Source: Streptomyces barkulensis
Lineage (GTDB): Bacteria > Actinomycetota > Actinomycetes > Streptomycetales > Streptomycetaceae
Direction: 5' to 3'
Assembly (NCBI RefSeq): GCF_002843305.1
Contig: NZ_PGSG01000105.1
Coordinates: forward strand, 186,001-250,000
Length of the DNA: 64,000 bases
The translations under genes were made by a program, and so were the position numbers. Shown here piece after piece: positions 38,675 through 46,118 of the stretch (positions within the stretch are counted from its first letter, which is position 1; every line of letters begins with the position of its first letter). The notes under the pieces were generated by a model, which ran no database searches, was not told the DNA's origin, and was given only the letters and a program-made list of their open reading frames with translations.

Positions 38675-40201
38675 ATGACCGGTGACGACCGTCCCACCGT
38701 GCCGCCCGTACGGCTGCCCGCCGAAGCCGAACTGGCGCGGGACGCGCTGGCCTCGCCACTGCTGTCCCGGGCCGCCCGGCTCGCGCGCTGGGCCGGGGAG
38801 GGAGTCCGGGTCGGCGCCGGGGGCGAGCTGTCCGACGAGTCGCTGGAGCGGGCCGCCGCCCACCTCGGCCTCGACGGGGAGGACGGGCTCGCGCACGCCG
38901 AGCGGGCCTGGGACACGGCCCTGGACACCGGTCTGCTGGAGATCCGCGAGGACGACGGGGCGGACGGGGACGGAGAGGCCGGAGACGGCACGGCGGTCCC
39001 CGGCGAGGAGCTGTCCCTGCTCACCGGGGGCGCTCCCGGTGACGTACTGGACGTCTGGCGCGACGGCCTGGAGGCGGCCCTCGCGGACGCCGCCGCCCCC
39101 GCCCTGGAGGATCTGCTCGGCGAACTGGGCGCCGAGGGCGAGGACGGCCGGATCGACCCGGACTCCCTCGACCTCGACGCGCTCGACTGGGACCCCGAGG
39201 AGGAGGCCGACTTCCTCGACGGCGCCCTGGGCAACCTCTACGTCCTGACCGCGACCGACCCCGCCGTGACGGACGGGGCGATGGTGCCGCTGCCGGTGCT
39301 CGCCGCCTCGATGGTCGCCCCGGAGGACATGGAGCACCCCACCGACTCCGTTCTGGAGGACGTCTCGACGGCGATGGTGAGGCTGGACGAGCAGTTCCGG
39401 ATGCTGGAGCCGATCGGGATCGTCGACTACCGGCCCGTGGACGAGGCCCTGATCGAGGAGGCCGACGGCGGCGAGTCCGGCGAATCCGACGGGCTCGACG
39501 CGCCGGACGACTCCGGCGGCACGGACGAGGAGGACCTGGCCCGCTACGGCATGGTCCGCCTGACCCCGCTCGGCCTGTACGGCGTGCGGCAGCGGCTGCT
39601 GGAGGCGGGCGTCCACGCCCCGGTCGTGGGCGATCTGGCGCGGGAGAGCGCCCGGGAGCTGCTGGCCGCCCTGCCCGGCCACGGCGAGGAGGCGGCCCGC
39701 CACGAGATCGAGCTGTGGCTCGCCCGGCGCGCCCCCCTGGAGGCCGCCCGCGAACTCCTCGCCGCCGCCCGGGGCGACGACCGGGACGCGCCGCGCCGCC
39801 GCCTGGCCTGCCAGCAGGCCCTCTCGATCACCGGCGCGGAGGCCGAGCCCGCCCTGCGCGAGGTCCTCGACGACGGCCACCTGGGCGGACTGGCCCGGGT
39901 GTGGCTCTCCGAGCGCGGCTTCGCCGACGTGCCCGCGCCGTCGGAGGAGATGGTGTTCTGGCTGACCGTGGACACCCTGGCCGCCCAGCTGGCCACCGAG
40001 GAGGGCGGGGACGACTCGGAGGAGCTGCGCGAGCTGGTGCGGGGCCTGGTCGACCAGCACAGCGGCTTCTTCGACAAGGCGTGGCGCGTCGACCACCCGG
40101 CGACCGGAGAGGTGCTGGAGGCGATGAGCCGTGTGCATCCCGACCGCAAGGCGGCCAAGGACGCCCGCAAGGCGGCGTACAGGGCGCGGTCGCGCGGCTG
40201 A
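38675..40201 (+). CDS. Large acidic conserved protein of unknown function
   Basis: 508 residues, strongly acidic, no signal peptide or membrane segment. I do not recognise a domain. The N-terminal half contains a winged-helix-sized segment (SPLLSRAARLARWAGEGVRVGAGGELS; HAERAWDTALDTGLLEI). Two low-complexity acidic linkers (DDGADGDGEAGDG; EEADGGESGESDGLD) separate it from a C-terminal helical part resembling HEAT-like repeats (HEIELWLARRAPLEAARELLAAA; ALSITGAEAEPALREVL). The extreme C-terminus turns basic (DRKAAKDARKAAYRARSRG). ATG 38675 has GAGGAG upstream. It may be a regulator or scaffold; that is a guess. Confidence 0.75.
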   Translation: MTGDDRPTVPPVRLPAEAELARDALASPLLSRAARLARWAGEGVRVGAGGELSDESLERAAAHLGLDGEDGLAHAERAWDTALDTGLLEIREDDGADGDGEAGDGTAVPGEELSLLTGGAPGDVLDVWRDGLEAALADAAAPALEDLLGELGAEGEDGRIDPDSLDLDALDWDPEEEADFLDGALGNLYVLTATDPAVTDGAMVPLPVLAASMVAPEDMEHPTDSVLEDVSTAMVRLDEQFRMLEPIGIVDYRPVDEALIEEADGGESGESDGLDAPDDSGGTDEEDLARYGMVRLTPLGLYGVRQRLLEAGVHAPVVGDLARESARELLAALPGHGEEAARHEIELWLARRAPLEAARELLAAARGDDRDAPRRRLACQQALSITGAEAEPALREVLDDGHLGGLARVWLSERGFADVPAPSEEMVFWLTVDTLAAQLATEEGGDDSEELRELVRGLVDQHSGFFDKAWRVDHPATGEVLEAMSRVHPDRKAAKDARKAAYRARSRG

Positions 40202-40209
40202 GCCGACCG

Positions 40210-40242
40210 GTTCGGCCTGCGTTCAACCCGCGTTCGCCGGAG
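40210..40242 (+). promoter_or_regulatory. PHO-box-like array of three 11-bp direct repeats
   Basis: GTTCGGCCTGC (40210-40220), GTTCAACCCGC (40221-40231) and GTTCGCCGGAG (40232-40242) lie head to tail, 52 nt upstream of the PhoX-like gene. Streptomyces PhoP binds 11-nt direct repeat units with a GTTCACC core; the middle copy matches best. Confidence 0.65.
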
Positions 40243-40294
40243 GGCGGGATCGTGGTCGGCGCCGTGCCATCGCGCAGAGCCGACGGGAGAGACG

Positions 40295-41770
40295 ATGCCG
40301 ACCAGCAGCGAAGTCAGTCGCCCAGATCTCAGCAGGCGGTCGGTCGTGGCCGGGGCCGGGATCGCCATCACCGGCAGTGCGGGCATCCTGGCCGGCACCT
40401 CGGGCGCGTTCGGCGTCCCGGGCCGCGACGACCGCGACGACCGTGACGGACACCGCGGGCGGGGGGAGGACGACGCACCGCGGGGCTACGGGCCACTGCT
40501 GCCCGACCCCGAAGGGGTGCTCGCCCTGCCCGCGGGTTTCTCGTACCGCGTCCTCACGCACTGCGGCGTCACCCGGCTGGAGACCGGCGAGCCCACCCCG
40601 GCCGGGCACGACGGCACCGCCGCCTTCGACGGGCCCCGGGGCAGGACGCTGCTGGTCAACAACCACGAGCTGAAGGGCCCCCGCGGCGACTGGGAGCATC
40701 CGGTGCCGCTCGCCGAGGGGCTGGTCTACGATCCGGCCGCCGCGGGGGGCTGCACGGTCGTGGAGGTCTCGCACGACGGGGAGAAGCTCGCCGAGTGGGT
40801 GGGCATCGCAGGCACCTCCACCAACTGCGCGGGCGGGGTGACCCCCTGGGGCACCTGGCTGACCTGCGAGGAGAACTCCGACCGGGCCGGCGAGAGGGGC
40901 ATGACCCGCGACCACGGCTACGTCTTCGAGGTCGATCCGCGCGACCGGCGGGCCAATCGCGACCCCAGGCCCCTCAAGGCGCTGGGCCGCTTCGACCACG
41001 AGGCCGTCGTCGTGGACCCGCGGCGCGGTCACATGTATCTGACGGAGGACGACTCCGACCCCAACGGCCTGCTCTACCGGTGGACGCCGCCGCACGGCTT
41101 CCGGCACGGGCGGGGGATGCTGCGCTCACTGGCCGACGACGCGGGCGTCCTCCAGGCGTTCCGCTGCTTCGACTCCGGCGGCCGGTTCGTCGACGACCTC
41201 TCCCGCGCGGTGCGCCCCGGCACGGTCTACGGGGTCGACTGGGTGGACGTCCCCGACCGCGACGCCCGCGAGGTGCCCGTCCGCAGGCAGTTCACCGGGA
41301 GCGAGGTCACCCGCGCCCGCAAGCTGGAGGGCATGTGGTGGGCCGACGGCGGCGCGTACGTGGTGGCCTCCTACGCCCGTGACGAGGACAGTCCCGGCGA
41401 GCCCCACGACGGCCAGGTGTGGTTCTACGACCCCCGGCGCCGCACCCTCACCCTCAGACTGCGCTTCGGGGTCAACCGCGACCCGTACGAGCCCGGCGGC
41501 CTCGACGGCCCGGACAACATCACGGTCTCGCCGTACGGCGGGGTGATCATCGCCGAGGACGGCGAGGGGCTCCAGCACCTGATGGCCGCGGACGACCGCG
41601 GCCGGGCGTTCCCGATCGCGCGCAACGAGGTGAACACCGGCACGGAGGAGGAGCCGGAGTACAGCGAGTTCGCCGGGGTCTGCTTCTCGGGGGACGGCCG
41701 GACGCTGTTCGCCGGGATCCAGGAGCCCGGCATCCTGCTGGCGATCACCGGCCCCTGGCGGCGCCACTGA
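40295..41770 (+). CDS. PhoX-like alkaline phosphatase (DUF839), Tat-exported
   Basis: 491 residues. The N-terminus carries a twin-arginine signal (LSRRSVVAGAGIAITGSAG), then a disordered Asp/Arg-rich stretch. The mature protein has PhoX beta-propeller motifs: LLVNNHELKGP, WGTWLTCEEN, KALGRFDHEAVVVDP, MYLTEDDSDPNGLLYR and NITVSPYGGVIIAED. PhoX enzymes are calcium/iron phosphatases folded in the cytoplasm before export, consistent with Tat. An upstream PHO-box-like array suggests induction by phosphate starvation through PhoP. ATG 40295 has GGGAGAGAC upstream. Two large palindromes follow the stop. Confidence 0.88.
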   Translation: MPTSSEVSRPDLSRRSVVAGAGIAITGSAGILAGTSGAFGVPGRDDRDDRDGHRGRGEDDAPRGYGPLLPDPEGVLALPAGFSYRVLTHCGVTRLETGEPTPAGHDGTAAFDGPRGRTLLVNNHELKGPRGDWEHPVPLAEGLVYDPAAAGGCTVVEVSHDGEKLAEWVGIAGTSTNCAGGVTPWGTWLTCEENSDRAGERGMTRDHGYVFEVDPRDRRANRDPRPLKALGRFDHEAVVVDPRRGHMYLTEDDSDPNGLLYRWTPPHGFRHGRGMLRSLADDAGVLQAFRCFDSGGRFVDDLSRAVRPGTVYGVDWVDVPDRDAREVPVRRQFTGSEVTRARKLEGMWWADGGAYVVASYARDEDSPGEPHDGQVWFYDPRRRTLTLRLRFGVNRDPYEPGGLDGPDNITVSPYGGVIIAEDGEGLQHLMAADDRGRAFPIARNEVNTGTEEEPEYSEFAGVCFSGDGRTLFAGIQEPGILLAITGPWRRH

Positions 41771-41776
41771 GCCGCC

Positions 41777-41816
41777 GCCGCGCAGCAGCTCCCGCCGGCG
41801 GGAGCTGCTGCGCGGC
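41777..41816. terminator. Perfect 40-bp palindrome after the PhoX-like gene
   Basis: 20-bp arms with no loop, 41777-41796 and 41797-41816 (core GGAGCTGCTGCG). It lies 6 nt after the stop codon. Confidence 0.75.
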
Positions 41817-41825
41817 TGTGACAGT

Positions 41826-41868
41826 GCGGAAGGGCCCGCGGGAGATGATCTCCCGCGGGCCCTTCCGC
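41826..41868. terminator. Second giant hairpin, 21-bp arms
   Basis: Perfect 21-bp arms at 41826-41846 and 41848-41868 around a single base (G41847); core GGGCCCGCGGGAGAT. It lies between convergent genes. Confidence 0.75.
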
Positions 41869-41876
41869 GCCGTGCC

Positions 41877-41909
41877 GTGTCCGTGCAGTGTCCGTGCAGT
41901 GTCCGTGTT
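41877..41909. repeat. 11-bp tandem repeat, three copies
   Basis: GTGTCCGTGCA at 41877 and 41888, then GTGTCCGTGTT at 41899, noncoding. Confidence 0.8.
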
Positions 41910-41932
41910 GTGCCGGTGCCGTGCCGGCGGCT

Positions 41933-42124
41933 TCAGGCCGCGGCGGTCATCCTGTGCCGCTCGGCCGCCCGCCACAGGCTCCGCAGCCGGTCCAGCTCGG
42001 CGAGCTCCGCCCGGGACCAGGGACGGTCTCCGTGAGCGCGGACGAAGGCGCGGAGCGCCTCGTTCGCCTGGGCGGGAGTCTGGGACCCGGGAGCCGGGGA
42101 TCCTTGCTCGGGAGTGGTGGACAT
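41933..42124 (-). CDS. Small conserved-looking protein, 63 residues
   Basis: A short soluble protein with no recognised domain. The N-terminal 20 residues are Pro/Gly/Gln-rich; the rest is a likely helical hairpin (QANEALRAFVRAHGDRP; AELAELDRLRSLWRAAERHR). ATG 42122-42124 (MSTTPEQGSPAPG) is chosen over an upstream in-frame ATG because TACGCT ends exactly 6 nt before it. Codon pattern and the GC bias at third positions fit a real gene, but evidence is limited. Confidence 0.6.
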   Translation of the reverse strand: MSTTPEQGSPAPGSQTPAQANEALRAFVRAHGDRPWSRAELAELDRLRSLWRAAERHRMTAAA

Positions 42125-42449
42125 ATGACCAGCGTAGGGGCTGGGTATGACAGCGGCAGGTCTTGCCGGTTTCCCTTCCGCCGTGTAGTTCAAACCTCAA
42201 TCGCTCCGCAAATGCCCGAAATCGCCGCTGACCTGCGAATATGGCTGCCGGTGCGGGGAGTTGGGCTCATCGGGCCGGTCGGCGGATGCGACGGATATCA
42301 CTCCCGCCGCCCCTCCGCAGGGGTGGACGGCGTCCCGCGGCAAGGGTCTTCACGACTTCTGCGCGACTCCCGCGCGACTCCTCCCCCGTCCTCTCCCCGC
42401 TCCCGCGCGGCCGGTGTTCCCGCGGCCGACCCCTGCGGCCCCGGCTCCC
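42125..42449. other. Intergenic, 325 bp
   Basis: It holds the promoter of the leftward 63-residue gene and the 3' flank of the TerD gene. A stretch around 42190-42245 is less GC-rich than its surroundings. No gene was accepted. Confidence 0.5.
42131..42136 (-). promoter_or_regulatory. Candidate leaderless -10 box for the 63-residue gene
   Basis: Minus strand TACGCT, then GGTCAT, then ATG 42124. Confidence 0.4.
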
Positions 42450-43625
42450 CTACAGGGCCGCGCCGCCCGGCTTCACCATGCCGCGGACGGTGCGGGAGTC
42501 CACGTAGTCGCCCAGCGCCGTCATCTCCCACTCGCCCGAGAACTGGCGGATCAGCTTGCACATCAGCACACCCGTGCGCGGCTCGGACCCGGTCAGGTCG
42601 AAACGGACCAGCTCCTCGCCGGTGGCGGCGTCCAGCAGGCGGCAGTAGGCCTTGGCGACATCGGTGAACCTCTGCCCGGAGAAGGAGTTGACCGTGAAGA
42701 CCAGGCCCGTCACCTGCGGCGGCAGACCGCCCAGGTGGACGGTGATGGCCTCGTCGTCACCCGCGCCCTCGCCGGTGAGGTTGTCGCCGGAGTGCTGGAT
42801 CACTCCGTTCAGGATGGCGAGCTTGCCGAAGTAGCAGTTGTCGATCTTCTTGCGGTTGGCGTCGTAGGCGATGACCGACGCGTCGAGGTCGACGTTCTTG
42901 CCGCGGAAGGCGGGCTCCCAGCCCAGCCCCATCCGGACCGAGGTCAGCAGCGGCTTTCCGCCCTTGACCAGGGAGACGGTCTGGTGTTTCCGCAGGTCCA
43001 CCCGGCCCTTGTCCAGGTTGATCTTCCCGGTGGCGGCGGGAGCGGCGGGCGGAGCGGCCGGCATGGCCGGAGCCGCGGGCGCGGGCGCGGGCGCGGTGGG
43101 AGGAGCCGCGGGTGCGGTGGGCGCGGCGGGCTCCTCCACCGTCACACCGAAGTCCGTGGCGATGCCCGCCAGCCCGTTCGCGTACCCCTGGCCGACCGCG
43201 CGGACCTTCCAGGCGTCGCCCCTGCGGTACACCTCGACGACGACCAGCGCCGTCTCCGGACCCAGCCGGGGCGGGGTGAAGGTGGCCACCACCGCGCCGC
43301 TCGCCGCGTCCCGCACGGTCGCGGTGGGCTCGGTGCCGGCGAAGGTCGCGCCCGGGGCGTCGAGGCTGGCCGTCACCACGATCTTCTCGATGCCGGCGGG
43401 CACCGCGGCGGTGTCCACGGTGATGGTGTCGAGACCCCCCGCGGAACTGTGGGCCACTCCCGGAGCGGAGGGCTGGTTGTAGAAGACGAAGTCGTCGTCG
43501 GAGCGCACCTTCCCGTCGGCGGCGATCAGCAGGCCGGAGACGTCGAGCCGCGCCGGCGCGGTGACGTCCACCGCCACACGCGCGGTGGACAGCGGAAGGT
43601 TCGAACCGGGAGTCATTGCAGTCAT
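42450..43625 (-). CDS. Tandem TerD-domain protein (tellurium/calcium stress family)
   Basis: 391-residue cytoplasmic protein with two TerD-like domains. The first, about 1-165, has DDDFVFYNQPSAP and an acidic calcium-type loop; the second, from about 205, has the signature GLGWEPAFRGKNVDLDASVIAYD and QHSGDNLTGEGAGDDEAITVHL, with calcium-binding acidic residues. They are joined by a Pro/Ala linker of about 40 residues (PAAPTAPAAPPTAP). TerD proteins bind calcium and are linked to stress tolerance and development in Streptomyces. ATG 43623-43625 is used; ATG 43616 and GTG 43646 are in frame, and no clear ribosome site decides. Confidence 0.9.
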   Translation of the reverse strand: MTAMTPGSNLPLSTARVAVDVTAPARLDVSGLLIAADGKVRSDDDFVFYNQPSAPGVAHSSAGGLDTITVDTAAVPAGIEKIVVTASLDAPGATFAGTEPTATVRDAASGAVVATFTPPRLGPETALVVVEVYRRGDAWKVRAVGQGYANGLAGIATDFGVTVEEPAAPTAPAAPPTAPAPAPAAPAMPAAPPAAPAATGKINLDKGRVDLRKHQTVSLVKGGKPLLTSVRMGLGWEPAFRGKNVDLDASVIAYDANRKKIDNCYFGKLAILNGVIQHSGDNLTGEGAGDDEAITVHLGGLPPQVTGLVFTVNSFSGQRFTDVAKAYCRLLDAATGEELVRFDLTGSEPRTGVLMCKLIRQFSGEWEMTALGDYVDSRTVRGMVKPGGAAL

Positions 43626-43699
43626 GGTCCGGATAACGGACCGCACCGCTTTACGGTTCCATTACCGTCCGCCGTCCGGGGACACGCTCCGTACCGGCC

Positions 43700-43972
43700 T
43701 CAGCGGGACGGGCGCGAGTGGCCGAAGAGCAGACGGTAGGCGATCAGCAGCACCAGGGAGCCGGCGACCGCCGAGACCCACAGGGCCGGGTCGTAGAAGT
43801 CCCGCTCCACCGGGCGGTCCAGATAGGTCGCCGACAGCCAGCCGCCCACGAACGCACCGACGATGCCGATGAGCGTGGTGCCCACCAGCCCGCCCGGGTC
43901 GCGGCCCGGCAGCAGGATCTTGGCGACGACCCCCGTGACCAGTCCGAGCACCAGCCAGCTCACGATGTCCAC
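43700..43972 (-). CDS. GlsB/YeaQ/YmgE family membrane protein
   Basis: 90-residue protein with three hydrophobic segments, of the transglycosylase-associated (GlsB) family linked to envelope stress. Family marks are LVLGLVTGVVAKILLPGRDPGGLVGTTLIGIVGAFVGGWL, read here as positions 8-46. The start is GTG 43970-43972 with GGAGGGG about 9 nt upstream. It follows no operon partner but lies next to the stress-related TerD gene on the same strand. Confidence 0.88.
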   Translation of the reverse strand: MDIVSWLVLGLVTGVVAKILLPGRDPGGLVGTTLIGIVGAFVGGWLSATYLDRPVERDFYDPALWVSAVAGSLVLLIAYRLLFGHSRPSR

Positions 43973-44348
43973 GACCGTACCCCTCCCCGCCGCGGGACTC
44001 CGCCCGCGGTCCGTGATCTTCGCGGGCCATCATGCCCGAACGGAGGCTCCTCCGAACACCGTCCGGTCAGGCGGCCGGGAGCGGTGCGGAACGCGCCGCG
44101 CCGACGGGCGCGTTCCGGGACCGTCCCGCGGCTCGTGCCCCGGGGCCGCTCCGGGCCCGCGGCCGCACGGCGGTGCCGGCGGCCAGGGCGTGCGGGGGCG
44201 GGCGCCGATGTCTCCGTCACCGAATCCTGTTCACATCCTTGTGGGTTACGGGAAGCTCGCCCGAACCCTGTCGGGGGATGCAAGGCTCCGGTGACCGCTC
44301 GGACCCCGGGCTCCGGGGAGTGGGCGGATTCCATGCGCTGTTCAGATG

Positions 44349-44358
44349 TGTGTACACA
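44349..44358. promoter_or_regulatory. Palindrome TGTGTACACA
   Basis: A perfect 10-bp palindrome 42 bp upstream of the promoter-like pair of the 44543 gene; GntR-type operators often contain TGTNTACA. Confidence 0.4.
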
Positions 44359-44430
44359 TGACACCGTTGTGGACAGCCGCTCACGGAGGTGGGTGAGGCT
44401 GTCGCGGTCCGGTCCTCTGATCTAGCCTTC

Positions 44431-44501
44431 GCCCGTCCCGCCCGTCCCGCCCGTCCCGCCCGTCCCGCCCGTCCCGCCCGTCCCGCCCGTCCCGCCCGTC
44501 C
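44431..44501. repeat. 9-bp minisatellite GCCCGTCCC, about eight copies
   Basis: Units start every 9 bp from 44431; the last is partial. It lies between the candidate promoter and the start of the next gene. The minus strand would read as a (Gly-Arg-Ala)n peptide, which is considered an artefact. Confidence 0.9.
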
Positions 44502-44542
44502 GGTCCACCCAACCGAATCCATCTCACACCAAGGAGCCGTCG

Positions 44543-45799
44543 ATGCGCGCTTCCGCGTTCGTCTACCCCTGGGACGTCGTCGGCGACCCGGCCGCCGCCC
44601 GCCGGATCGCCGACCTCGGCGTCGAGCAGGTCACCCTCGCCTCCGCCTACCACTCCACCAGGGCGCTCACCCCCCGCCATCCGCGCCACCGTGTCGTCTC
44701 CGCCCGGCACTCCGCCGTCTACTACCCGGCCGACCCGGCCCGCTGGGAGGGCCGGCGACTGCGTCCGTACACGCAGGACTGGGTCGCGGGCGAGGACCCG
44801 TACGGTGAGGCCGCGGCGGCTCTGGCCGACGCCGGGCTGGAGGTGCACTCCTGGGTGATCCTCGCCCACAACACCCGGCTCGGGGGCGAGCACCCGGATC
44901 TGACCGTGCGCAACGCCTACGGCGACCACTACCCCTGGGCGCCCTGCGTCGCACGGGAGGAGGTGCGCGCCTATGCCGCCGCCCTGGCCGCCGAGGCCGC
45001 CGTGCGGCCCGGTGCGCGCGGGGTGGAGCTGGAGTCCTGCGGCTGGTACGGGCTGGGGCACCTGAGCGCCCACGACAAGACCGGCGGGGTGCGGCTGGAC
45101 GGAGCCGGCCAGTACCTGATGTCGCTGTGCTTCTGCCCGGAGTGCGAGGCGGGGTACGCCGCGCACGGCGCCGATCCCGAGCGGCTGCGGCGTGCCGCGG
45201 CCGCCGCGCTGGAGCCGCTGTGGCGCGGGGAGCGGGGGGAGCGTGAGGAGCGCGAGGGGCGCGAGGGGCGCGAGGGGCGCGAGAAGGTGTCCGGCGGACG
45301 CGCCCAGGAGTGGGGGGAGGTGGAGAAACTGCTGGGGCAGGAGCTCGCCCGGGCTGCGGCCGCCTGGCGCGATCAGATAGCGAGCGCTTTCCAAACCGAG
45401 GTTGTGACAGCCGTGCGGAAGGCCGCCGAGGCCCGGCGGACGGAAGGGTTCCGGGTGCTGCTGCACGCCGATCCGGCGCCCCATCGCTGCGGCGCCAACG
45501 TCGGTGTGGACCCCGCTGCCGTCCTCGCCCTGGCCGACGGGGTGGTGCTGCCGTGCACCGGGGGCGGCGCCGAACGCGAGGCCGTCCTGGCGCCCTTCGC
45601 CCCGTACCGCACCCCCTCCACCGTGCTCGCCGCCAACTTCACGGTGGTCGGCGGGATGGGCGGGCGCCCTGCGGAACTGGCCGGAGACGCCGCGCACGCC
45701 CGGGAGTTGGGGGCGACCGAGCTTCGGCTGTACCACGCCGGCCTGGCCGGTGACGCGGACCTGGCGGCCGTGCGCGCCGCGCTGTCCCGCCTGGACTGA
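44543..45799 (+). CDS. Uncharacterised protein, probable glycoside-hydrolase-like TIM barrel
   Basis: 418 residues, cytoplasmic (no signal peptide). I cannot place it in a named family. The pattern of alternating helices and strands (VEQVTLASAYHSTRAL; GLEVHSWVILAHNTRL; GARGVELESCGWYGLGH; GFRVLLHADPAPHRCG) suggests a TIM barrel, with Glu in VELESCG and Asp in HADPAP as possible catalytic residues. A Cys-rich spot LCFCPECEAGY could bind metal. A 9-bp repeat (45254-45280) adds GRE triplets in a charged linker. RBS AAGGAG precedes ATG 44543. It opens the pectin/sugar cluster. Confidence 0.72.
   Translation: MRASAFVYPWDVVGDPAAARRIADLGVEQVTLASAYHSTRALTPRHPRHRVVSARHSAVYYPADPARWEGRRLRPYTQDWVAGEDPYGEAAAALADAGLEVHSWVILAHNTRLGGEHPDLTVRNAYGDHYPWAPCVAREEVRAYAAALAAEAAVRPGARGVELESCGWYGLGHLSAHDKTGGVRLDGAGQYLMSLCFCPECEAGYAAHGADPERLRRAAAAALEPLWRGERGEREEREGREGREGREKVSGGRAQEWGEVEKLLGQELARAAAAWRDQIASAFQTEVVTAVRKAAEARRTEGFRVLLHADPAPHRCGANVGVDPAAVLALADGVVLPCTGGGAEREAVLAPFAPYRTPSTVLAANFTVVGGMGGRPAELAGDAAHARELGATELRLYHAGLAGDADLAAVRAALSRLD
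45254..45280. repeat. 9-bp repeat GAGGGGCGC, three copies
   Basis: In-frame in the 44543 gene, encoding EGR/GRE-type residues in a charged linker. Confidence 0.8.
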
Positions 45800-45890
45800 G
45801 CCGCGCCGGGCCCCACCGGACTGAGCCGGGCCGGCACGCGAGCGCGGCGCACGGCAGCTCCCTGTGATCGTCGGCGCACCCGTCGTCGCA

Positions 45891-45906
45891 TACAGTAAGC
45901 GCTTTC
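45891..45906 (+). promoter_or_regulatory. Candidate -10 (TACAGT) overlapped by a LacI-type operator
   Basis: TACAGT (45891-45896) runs into GTAAGCGCTTTC (45895-45906), an 11-of-12 palindrome centred on the CG typical of LacI-family operators (ideal TGAAAGCGCTTTCA). Confidence 0.5.
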
Positions 45907-45922
45907 AAGGCGGTCCCCGAAA

Positions 45923-45935
45923 GTTCTGTCAGAAC
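45923..45935. promoter_or_regulatory. Palindrome GTTCTG-T-CAGAAC, possible IclR operator
   Basis: Perfect 6-bp arms around one base, with GTTC-N5-GAAC spacing. A related GTTC/GAAC site lies in the IclR gene promoter at 60518. Confidence 0.45.
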
Positions 45936-45995
45936 CGTTGACGGAGCCCGGGGGCCGCCCTACTTTCGTCCCACCGCACGTCGTACGCGATACGT

Positions 45996-46038
45996 CATAC
46001 GCCATATCTCGTGCGTCATATACGAGATATGGCGTATG
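45996..46038. promoter_or_regulatory. Large inverted repeat, probable GntR operator
   Basis: CATACGCCATATCTCGT (45996-46012) and its exact complement (46022-46038) with a 9-nt spacer, 80 bp upstream of the GntR gene. Further ATACG motifs flank it (45990-45995 region). The sequence is unusually AT-rich for this genome. Confidence 0.6.
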
Positions 46039-46118
46039 CGGGTGCGTGCCGCTCCCCGAGTGCCGCACCCACCGCCGTCCGTACGCCCGTCGCCACAGCC
46101 GACCTGAGAGCCGACCGC

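Larger units (their letters stand above)
43973..44542. other. Intergenic, 570 bp, with regulatory sites for the sugar cluster
   Basis: Contains a 10-bp palindrome TGTGTACACA (44349-44358) of the kind bound by GntR-family regulators. A promoter-like pair TGTCGC (44400-44405) and TAGCCT (44423-44428) with a 17-bp spacer follows, then a 9-bp minisatellite in the predicted leader. No gene was accepted. Confidence 0.55.
45800..46118. other. Intergenic, 319 bp: stacked operators before the sugar-acid operon
   Basis: Holds, in order, TACAGT with a LacI-type half palindrome, a GTTC-N5-GAAC palindrome and a large 17-bp-arm palindrome (listed separately). No gene was accepted. Confidence 0.6.

Noticed and set aside
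44217-44522. Minus-strand peptide with (Gly-Arg-Ala)n
   Set aside because: It is only the translation of the GCCCGTCCC minisatellite in a noncoding leader; no ribosome site or family resemblance.
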